Shown in pieces: positions 31,400 to 37,130 of a stretch of 39,235 nt of DNA. The notes under the pieces are model-generated. The model did not search any database. It saw nothing but the letters and a program-made list of their open reading frames with translations, and was not told the DNA's origin. The translations under genes were made by a program, and so were the position numbers. Each line of letters starts with the position of its first letter. The first letter of the stretch is position 1. The DNA comes from Aeromicrobium sp. CnD17-E (GTDB lineage: Bacteria > Actinomycetota > Actinomycetes > Propionibacteriales > Nocardioidaceae), in the NCBI RefSeq assembly GCF_024124745.1, contig NZ_JAMXRU010000020.1, positions 1 through 39,235 on the forward strand, read 5' to 3'.

Positions 31400-31890
31400 C
31401 GGCCGCTGCCCCCGGGGTACTCGGTGAAGCGACCGACCGAGTGCGCGACGCAGATCGGCTTGTCCGACCCCTCGCGCTCGAACGTCTGGCGCGTGACGAT
31501 GTGGGCCGACCCGCCGCCGACGTCGTCGACCGAGACGACCGTGGCGTGCATGCGGATGCGGGAGCCCACCGGGAGCGGCGCCGGGAAGCGCACCTTCTCG
31601 TAGCCGTAGTTGAGGCTGTGGGCGAACCCGTCGAAGGCCATCAGGTCCTCCATGAACCGGGGGCCGAGCGAGAGGCTGTACAGCCCGTGGGCGATGGTGC
31701 CGCCGAACGCGCTGTCGGCGGCGCGCGCCGGGTCGACGTGGATCCACTGGTGGTCGCCGGTCAGCTCCGCGAACGCGTCGACGCGCTCCTGCGTGATGTC
31801 GTGCCACGCGGTCGGGCCGAGGTCGGAACCGACGAGGTCCTGCAGCTCCTGGATCGACGTGGGACGGGGGACGGCGGGGGTCGTGGTCAT
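31396..31890 (-). CDS. MaoC-like (R)-specific enoyl-CoA hydratase, NodN-type
   Basis: Hot-dog-fold dehydratase of 164 residues. The hydratase-2 motif region is TGDHQWIHVDPARAADSAFGGTIAHG (about 56-81): Asp and His are kept while Gln replaces the usual Asn, as in NodN-like members. YEKVRFPAPLPVGSRIRMHATV follows. It hydrates trans-enoyl-CoA to (R)-3-hydroxyacyl-CoA. The ATG at 31888-31890 has GAGGAG upstream. It is the first gene of the minus-strand pair behind operator C, divergent from the phosphotriesterase-like gene. Together with the crotonase-type protein it gives the regulon two hydratase routes. Confidence 0.88.
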   Translation of the reverse strand: MTTTPAVPRPTSIQELQDLVGSDLGPTAWHDITQERVDAFAELTGDHQWIHVDPARAADSAFGGTIAHGLYSLSLGPRFMEDLMAFDGFAHSLNYGYEKVRFPAPLPVGSRIRMHATVVSVDDVGGGSAHIVTRQTFEREGSDKPICVAHSVGRFTEYPGGSGR

Positions 31891-31929
31891 GGTCGGGGTG
31901 CTCCTCGGGTCAGGTCCCCGCAGCGTAGA

Positions 31930-31949
31930 TGAACCTGAATCCGGATTCA
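31930..31949. promoter_or_regulatory. operator C of the shared regulon (MaoC-reductase operon)
   Basis: TGAACCTGAATCCGGATTCA differs from operator A at two positions and has the perfect inner dyad TGAATCCGGATTCA. It lies 40-59 bp upstream of the MaoC ATG, facing that promoter; operator D serves the other side of the same divergent gap. Confidence 0.8.
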
Positions 31950-32013
31950 AGTGAGCCCGTGGCATCGGCTGCTTGACGGTGACCTGTGACCTGGGACACG
32001 CTGTACCCCAGCT

Positions 32014-32033
32014 TGGACCTGAACCTGAGTTCA
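32014..32033. promoter_or_regulatory. operator D of the shared regulon (lactonase gene)
   Basis: TGGACCTGAACCTGAGTTCA differs from operator A at three positions. It lies 18-37 bp before the ATG of the phosphotriesterase-like gene. A degenerate GTGA-N6-ACAC (GTGACCTGGGACAC, from 31986) lies just upstream, echoing the GTGA-N6-TCAC pair next to operator A. Confidence 0.75.
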
Positions 32034-32050
32034 ACTCCGAAGGGACCCCG

Positions 32051-33010
32051 ATGACCACCGTCCAGACCGTGACCGGACCGATCGACGCCAGCGAGCTGGG
32101 CCGGACGCTCGTCCACGAGCACGTATTCGTGCTGAACACCGAGTACAACCAGAACTACCAGGACGACTGGGACGAGGAGGAGCGCATCCGCGACGCCGTG
32201 GAGAAGCTCACCGAGCTCAAGGGACTCGGCATCGACTCGATCATGGACCCGACCGTGCTCGGGCTCGGACGCTACATCCCCCGCATCCAGCGCATCGCCG
32301 CCCAGGTCGACCTGCAGATCGTCGTGGCCACCGGGCTCTACACCTACAACGACGTGCCCCACCAGTTCGAGCACCGCGGGCCGGGCCTCCTGGTCGACAT
32401 GCCCGAGCCGCTCACCGAGATGTTCGTGCAGGACATCCAGGAGGGCATCGCCGGCACCGGCGTGCGGGCGGGCATCCTCAAGTGCGCCATCGAGCTCGCC
32501 GGCCTCACGCCTGGCGTCGAGCGCGTCATGCGGGCCGTCGGGCAGGCTCACGTGCAGACGGGCGCCCCGATCACGGTGCACACCAACCCGGCCAACGAGT
32601 CGGGGCTCGTCGCCCAGCAGGTGCTGAAGGAGGAGGGCGTCGACCTGTCGAAGGTGATCATCGGCCACTCGGGCGACACCAACGACGTCGACTACCTCTG
32701 CCGGCTGGCCGAGGCCGGGTCGATGCTCGGCATGGACCGGTTCGGCCTCGACCTGTTCAACCCGATGCAGGAGCGCGTCGGGACGATCATCGAGCTCGTA
32801 CGGCGCGGGTACGTCGAGCACGTGACCCTCGCCCACGACGCGAACTGCTTCATCGACTACTTCAGCGCCGACGCGAAGGCCCACGCCGCGCCGAACTGGC
32901 ACTTCCGGCACATCAGCGAGGACGTCATCCCGGCGCTGCTCGAGGGTGGTCTGACGGAGGCCGACGTCGAGACGATCCTCGTCGACAACCCCCGCCGGCA
33001 CTTCGAGTAG
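32051..33010 (+). CDS. phosphotriesterase-like hydrolase, probable lactonase
   Basis: Amidohydrolase-superfamily TIM barrel of 319 residues with a full binuclear metal site: HEH (H22, H24), bridging lysine K144 in GILKCAIE, H177 in VHTNP, H206 in GHSGD and D263 in AHDANC. Phosphotriesterase-like lactonases open gamma- and delta-lactones to hydroxy acids; true phosphotriesterase activity is usually secondary. The ATG at 32051 is supported by GAAGGGA upstream. Operator D precedes it. In the regulon it would supply the 4-hydroxy acid for the ligase/kinase/dehydrogenase system. Divergent from the MaoC gene and followed by palindrome locus 3. Confidence 0.9.
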   Translation: MTTVQTVTGPIDASELGRTLVHEHVFVLNTEYNQNYQDDWDEEERIRDAVEKLTELKGLGIDSIMDPTVLGLGRYIPRIQRIAAQVDLQIVVATGLYTYNDVPHQFEHRGPGLLVDMPEPLTEMFVQDIQEGIAGTGVRAGILKCAIELAGLTPGVERVMRAVGQAHVQTGAPITVHTNPANESGLVAQQVLKEEGVDLSKVIIGHSGDTNDVDYLCRLAEAGSMLGMDRFGLDLFNPMQERVGTIIELVRRGYVEHVTLAHDANCFIDYFSADAKAHAAPNWHFRHISEDVIPALLEGGLTEADVETILVDNPRRHFE

Positions 33011-33021
33011 GTCGCCGGCCC

Positions 33022-33120
33022 GGGCCCGTTTGCGTGGGGCCCCACGCAGACCGGCTCGCCCCCACGTAACCGTGCGCCGGATCTGCGCGTTCGCGTGGGG
33101 CCCCACACAAGCGAGCACGG
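33022..33120. repeat. dispersed GGGGCCCC palindrome, locus 3 (two copies)
   Basis: A 99-bp block nearly identical to 16243-16341, with imperfect palindromes at 33028-33051 and 33089-33112 around the same 37-bp spacer. Some differences fall in one arm only, so they reduce pairing and suggest drift. It lies in the convergent gap between the lactonase and the NlpC/P60 gene. Confidence 0.9.
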
Positions 33121-33160
33121 GAGAGCGGGACGCGCACGGGCCGGCGAGCGTCGAGGACGC

Positions 33161-33175
33161 GCACCGGCCCGGTGC
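33161..33175 (-). terminator. short hairpin after the NlpC/P60 gene
   Basis: GCACCGGCCCGGTGC is a perfect 15-bp palindrome around one base, 16 bp beyond the stop of the minus-strand NlpC/P60 gene. It is short and lacks a T-tract, so its function as a terminator is only plausible. Confidence 0.35.
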
Positions 33176-33191
33176 GGTGCTGCGGGGCGGG

Positions 33192-33644
33192 TCAGCCCAT
33201 GCGGCGGACCTTGTAGGAGCTGGTCCAGATGCGCTCGCGCTTGACCGACTGGCCGGTGCGCGGCGAGTGCCAGATCGTGTTGTCGCCGGCGTAGATGCCG
33301 ACGTGGTAGGCGCCGTTGCCGCCGTAGAAGACGATCAGGTCGCCGACGCGCTTGCGGTACTTGGAGATCTTGATGCCCTGCTTCGCCTGCTGGCCCGCGG
33401 TGCGGCCGAGCGTGGTGACGTGGGCCTTGCGGAAGACGTAGCGGGTGTAGCCCGTGCAGTCGAAGCCCGAGCGCGACGTGCCGCCCCACTTGTAGGGCGT
33501 GCCCCGCAGGGACTTCGCGATCTTCATGACCTTCTTGTTCTCCTGCGGCGTGAGCGCTGAGGCGCTGCCGGCGGCGAGGGTGGTGCCGAAGGAGAGGGAC
33601 AGCAGGAGCATGGCGACGCCGAGGGCGCGCGTGACGTGACGCAT
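33192..33644 (-). CDS. secreted NlpC/P60 peptidoglycan endopeptidase
   Basis: The 150-residue precursor has a signal peptide (1-30, MLLLSLSFGTTLAAGSASA) and a single NlpC/P60 domain. The catalytic Cys is in GFDCTGYTRYVF (C63), the His in AYHVGIYAG (H114) and the third polar residue in IWHSPRTG (H126). It should cut D-glutamyl-mesodiaminopimelate (or LL-DAP) linkages in wall peptides. No wall-binding domain is present, so it is a minimal secreted enzyme. The ATG lies close behind a leader that resembles the c-di-AMP riboswitch, the known control of many actinobacterial wall hydrolases. Confidence 0.92.
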   Translation of the reverse strand: MRHVTRALGVAMLLLSLSFGTTLAAGSASALTPQENKKVMKIAKSLRGTPYKWGGTSRSGFDCTGYTRYVFRKAHVTTLGRTAGQQAKQGIKISKYRKRVGDLIVFYGGNGAYHVGIYAGDNTIWHSPRTGQSVKRERIWTSSYKVRRMG

Positions 33645-33647
33645 GTG

Positions 33648-33840
33648 GTTCCTTCACGACGCTTGCGGAACGTGACCTGTCGGGCTCGTGCTGGAAGGTG
33701 CACGCCACACGTGGTGGTAAGCCCCGAGCGCCTCGGAGGAGGCGCGGACTGCTCGGCGGTCCCGCTCCACCCTGGGTGTGTTCAGCGGATCGCACGGGAG
33801 AGGGTGGACTCAGCGCACCCGTGCGCGGGCCTCCCTTGTC
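33648..33840 (-). promoter_or_regulatory. probable c-di-AMP riboswitch (ydaO-yuaA type) leader
   Basis: Read on the minus strand, the leader ends with CCCGACAGGTCACG (33671-33684) then GCAAGCGTCGTGAAGGA, very close to the conserved 3' part of actinobacterial ydaO aptamers (CCCGACAGCTCACC ... GGCGTCG-GAAGGA). Upstream are GGGTGGAGCGGGACC (33759-33773) and a G-rich 5' part with CACGGGTGCGCTGAG. Such leaders control NlpC/P60 and Rpf genes by shutting down expression when c-di-AMP is high. Boundaries are approximate and no covariance search was possible. Nothing is recognised in 33841-34098 apart from the upstream region of the GGDEF gene. Confidence 0.6.
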
Positions 33841-34098
33841 TGAGGCCTCGGCGAGCATAGGTGCTCATCGGGTCGATCGGGGGCCGAACGGCGGTATCGG
33901 TGTCCTTGGAGGAACCTCCAGGAACGTCGTCCTGCCCTCTGCTCGCAGTCGAAACGAGCCGTGCAGCGAGCCCGCGTTCGGGTCCTCGGTGCGGCGAAGG
34001 TCACGGCGTCCGACGGGTCCGCAGGCGCGGTACCGGCACCTCGGACCCGGTTTCGTGAAAGGATCGACGCAGTTTCGTCGTACCGTCCAGGGGCCAGC

Positions 34099-35313
34099 AT
34101 GCTCGACGTCGTCTCGTTGCGCGTCTCCTTCGCCGTCGTGGCGGTCACGCTGCTCGCGCTCTTCTACTTCGTGGCCTACCGGTCGACGCGGTCCGCCTAC
34201 GCCGGATGGTGGTGCGTGGCCCTCGGCGCGTTCCTCGCCGGCTCCGGCCTCTACCTCCTCGACGGCACGTCGCAGCAGTGGTGGGGCAACCCGCTCGGCA
34301 ACGTCTGCATCGTCGGCGGGGCCGCCTCGGTCTGGGCCGGTGCGCGCGCCGTCAGCGGCCTGCGCGTCGGCTGGCTGCTCGTCGCAGCGTCGCTGGTCGT
34401 GCTGCTGGTCGCGTCGGCGCTCGACCACCCGGGCCGCAACGACTGGTCGGGCGGCCCGTTCTTCCTCGGCCTCATGACCACGTACCTGGCGCTCGCGGCG
34501 ACGGAGCTGCACCGCGCTTGGAGACGGCTGCCCGCCCCCGGCCCGCGCGCCCGCGTGTACCGACCGATCCTGCGCTCGCTCACGCTCATGTGCACCGGCG
34601 TCGCGGTCTTCTACCTGGCGCGCTTCGTCGCCTTCCTCGCAGTCGGCCAGGACGGACGGCTCTTCGACGTGTTCCTCGGCAGCCAGGTCACGACCCTCGT
34701 CACCACCGTCATGCTGGCGACCGTGTCCTTCAGCATGACGGCGCTCAGCTACGCCGACGACACGATCGACCTGCGGGCGCGCGCGACGCGTGACGGCCTG
34801 ACCGGCCTGCTCAACCGTGACGAGCTGATGCAGCAGCTGTCGCAGCGCTGGCGCGCGCACCGTCGCCGCGCCGTGCACGGCGTCGTCGTGATGGCCGACC
34901 TCGACCACTTCAAGCGGGTCAACGACGTGCACGGGCACGCAGCCGGCGACTTCGCGCTGCAGATGTTCGCGGCCGCGTGCCGGTCGGCGCTCGGGCCGGG
35001 CGACCTCGCCGGCCGCGTCGGGGGCGAGGAGTTCGTGCTCTACCTCGACCAGGCCGACCTCGACGAGGCTCGCGCGGCGGTCGAGCAGGTGGGCTCGATG
35101 CTGCAGCGCGGCACGCTGCCCGACGGGACCGTCCTGCCGACGGTCAGCTACGGGCTCACCGTCGCGCGCCGCGGCGACGACCCCGACGTGGCGATCGGCC
35201 GCGCCGACCGCGCGCTCTACGTGGCCAAGAGCGAGGGTCGCGACCGGGTGGCCGTGGCCGAGGACGACGAGAGGGCCCCCGCGGACCCGCGACCGCCGAC
35301 GATCGCGCCATGA
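34099..35313 (+). CDS. membrane-bound GGDEF diguanylate cyclase
   Basis: It makes cyclic di-GMP from two GTP. The 404-residue protein has about seven N-terminal hydrophobic helices (about 7-26, 37-55, 67-83, 90-107, 119-137, 160-182, 195-217) and a GGDEF domain from about 228. The domain opens DGLTGLLNRDEL, has the metal-binding segment VVMADLDHFKRVND (D267) and an intact signature GGEEF (308-312), so it should be active. The product-inhibition RxxD is GPGD (299-302), so the I-site arginine is missing. The ATG at 34099 has AGGGG 5 nt upstream; the longer reading frame from 33961 has no such site. Confidence 0.9.
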   Translation: MLDVVSLRVSFAVVAVTLLALFYFVAYRSTRSAYAGWWCVALGAFLAGSGLYLLDGTSQQWWGNPLGNVCIVGGAASVWAGARAVSGLRVGWLLVAASLVVLLVASALDHPGRNDWSGGPFFLGLMTTYLALAATELHRAWRRLPAPGPRARVYRPILRSLTLMCTGVAVFYLARFVAFLAVGQDGRLFDVFLGSQVTTLVTTVMLATVSFSMTALSYADDTIDLRARATRDGLTGLLNRDELMQQLSQRWRAHRRRAVHGVVVMADLDHFKRVNDVHGHAAGDFALQMFAAACRSALGPGDLAGRVGGEEFVLYLDQADLDEARAAVEQVGSMLQRGTLPDGTVLPTVSYGLTVARRGDDPDVAIGRADRALYVAKSEGRDRVAVAEDDERAPADPRPPTIAP

Positions 35314-35648
35314 GCGACTGGCGTGCCGACCGGGTGCAGCAGGTGCGCGACCTCGTGCGGGCCGCCGCGCCCGACGCGGTCGAGGAGGTCAAGTGGCGCA
35401 AGCCGTCGAACCCCGACGGGGTACCGACGTTCTCGTGCGACGGGCTGCTCTGCACCGTGGAGACCTACAAGGACAAGGTGAAGGTGACGTTCGCGCGCGG
35501 GGCGTCGCTGGAGGACCCGGCCCACGTGTTCAACGCCAGCCTCGACGCAGGAACGCGCCGGGCCGTCGACCTGCGCGAGGACGACACGCTCGACGCCGAC
35601 GCGTTCACCGCGCTGGTGCGCGCGGCCGTGGCCCACAACCGCGCCTGA
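35310..35648 (+). CDS. DUF1801 domain protein
   Basis: Small YdhG/DUF1801-type protein of 112 residues: RVQQVRDLVRAAAPDAVEEVKWRKPSNPDGVPTFSCDGLLCTVETYKDKVKVTFARGASLEDPAHVFNAS. The family folds like a frataxin-related or iron-binding module; no enzyme activity is established for this branch. The start overlaps the diguanylate cyclase stop (ATGA), so it is co-translated with it. Its function and any link to c-di-GMP are unknown. Confidence 0.85.
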   Translation: MSDWRADRVQQVRDLVRAAAPDAVEEVKWRKPSNPDGVPTFSCDGLLCTVETYKDKVKVTFARGASLEDPAHVFNASLDAGTRRAVDLREDDTLDADAFTALVRAAVAHNRA

Positions 35649-35754
35649 CCGGCTGGCGGCTGCCCTCGCGGCCGCGCGTCCCTAGACTGGCCGACGTGGA
35701 CCATCCTCCGAGTACCGGCCGCGACCTCCCCCCGTCCGTCGACGGGAGGTCGTG

Positions 35755-37110
35755 ATGGACACCGGCACCCTGATCAACCTGGCCCTCGTCATGGTCTTCG
35801 TCCTCGTGGGCGGCGTGTTCGCGGCCACCGAGCTGGCCCTGGTCTCGCTGCGCGAGAGCCAGCTCGGCCAGATGGAGCGCAGCGGCTCGCGCGGTCGCAA
35901 GGTCGCCGAGCTCGCCCGTGACCCCAACACCTTCCTGGCCGCCGTCCAGATCGGCGTGACCGTCGCGGGCTTCCTGTCCGCCGCCTACGGTGCCTCGACC
36001 CTCGCACCCGACGTCGCGCCGTCGCTGGAGGCACTGGGGCTGAGCCCGGGCGCCGCGTCGAGCCTCGCCCTGGTCGGCATGACGCTGCTCATCGCCTACC
36101 TGTCGCTCGTCTTCGGCGAGCTCGTGCCCAAGCGGTTCGCGCTGCAGAAGTCGGGCACCATCGCCCTGCTGGTGGCGCCGCCGCTGTCGCGCTTCGCGAC
36201 GCTCATGCGGCCGGTCATCTGGCTGCTGTCGCTGTCGACGAACGTCGTCGTGCGGCTGCTCGGCGGCAACCCGCACGCGACGAGCGAGGAGATGACCGAG
36301 GACGAGCTGCGCGACCTGGTGGGGGCGCACGAGAGCCTCGAGGAGGACGAGCGCCAGATCCTGCAGGACGTGTTCACGGCGACCGACCGGACGCTGCGCG
36401 AGGTGATGCGACCGCGGGGTGCCGTCGACTTCCTCGACGGTGGCATGAGCCTGGCCGAGGCGGCGGGCGCCGCCCTCGCCATGCCGCACTCGCGCTACCC
36501 GGTCACCCGTCGGCGCTCCAGCGACGACGTCATCGGCTTCGTGCACGTGCGCGACCTGCTGGCCGTGCCGACCGACTCCGACGCCGAGGTGGTGGCCGAC
36601 ATCGTGCGCGAGATCCCGGTCCTGCCGAGCACGAACCGGATCCTGCCCGCGATGGCGCAGCTGCGCAGCGAGGGCGTGCACATCGCGCTCGTGGTCGACG
36701 AGTACGGCGGGACCGACGGGATCGTCACCCTCGAGGACATCATCGAGGAGCTCGTGGGCGAGATCCGTGACGAGTACGACCTGGCCGAGAAGGCCGAGCT
36801 GCTCCACTCCCCGGAAGGCGACGACCTCGATGCCGGCATGCACCTCGACGACCTGGAGGAGCTCACCGGGCTGGAGCTGCTCCACGAGTCCGGCCACTAC
36901 TCGACGGTCGCGGGCCTGGTGCTCGAGCGGCTCGGGCACATCCCGCAGGTGGGGGAGACGGTCGACATCGGTCCGTACCGGCTGACGGTGACCGCCGTCG
37001 ACGGGCGCCGCATCGACCGTGTCACGCTGACGACCCGCCCGAGCGACGAGCCGTCCCCGGACGGTGCCGACGTCGAGACGGAGCAGTCGGACGACGACCA
37101 GCGCCGCTGA
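35755..37110 (+). CDS. CNNM/CorC-type membrane protein (hemolysin family)
   Basis: The 451-residue protein of the HlyC/CorC (UPF0053) family is linked to magnesium or cobalt export and resistance. An N-terminal CNNM transmembrane domain (about 1-190, three to four helices, with ALVSLRESQLGQMERSGSRGRKVAELA and LVFGELVPKRFALQ) is followed by two CBS modules (about 215-330, ending VVDEYGGTDGIVTLEDIIEELVGEIRDEYD) and a C-terminal CorC_HlyC domain (about 350-435). The ATG at 35755 is chosen because GGAGG lies 5 nt upstream; an adjacent GTG precedes it. It ends in a hairpin shared with the convergent LuxR-type gene. Confidence 0.92.
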   Translation: MDTGTLINLALVMVFVLVGGVFAATELALVSLRESQLGQMERSGSRGRKVAELARDPNTFLAAVQIGVTVAGFLSAAYGASTLAPDVAPSLEALGLSPGAASSLALVGMTLLIAYLSLVFGELVPKRFALQKSGTIALLVAPPLSRFATLMRPVIWLLSLSTNVVVRLLGGNPHATSEEMTEDELRDLVGAHESLEEDERQILQDVFTATDRTLREVMRPRGAVDFLDGGMSLAEAAGAALAMPHSRYPVTRRRSSDDVIGFVHVRDLLAVPTDSDAEVVADIVREIPVLPSTNRILPAMAQLRSEGVHIALVVDEYGGTDGIVTLEDIIEELVGEIRDEYDLAEKAELLHSPEGDDLDAGMHLDDLEELTGLELLHESGHYSTVAGLVLERLGHIPQVGETVDIGPYRLTVTAVDGRRIDRVTLTTRPSDEPSPDGADVETEQSDDDQRR

Positions 37111-37130
37111 CCCCTCCGGTCCGGGGTCAG
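37107..37130. terminator. bidirectional hairpin spanning both stop codons
   Basis: CTGACCCC (37107-37114) pairs with GGGGTCAG (37123-37130) around an 8-nt loop. The left arm contains the TGA of the CNNM gene (37108-37110) and the right arm the stop of the LuxR-type gene (37127-37129), so one hairpin can end both convergent transcripts. Confidence 0.6.

Noticed and set aside
32051-33010. Organophosphate-degrading phosphotriesterase
   Set aside because: Metal residues alone do not separate phosphotriesterase from lactonase. The acyl-CoA regulon favours lactonase, so no pesticide role is claimed.
33022-33120. Short proteins read through the palindrome loci in several frames
   Set aside because: The same peptide strings come from both 16243-16341 and 33022-33120 and follow from the DNA repeat. 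No start sites or family support are seen.
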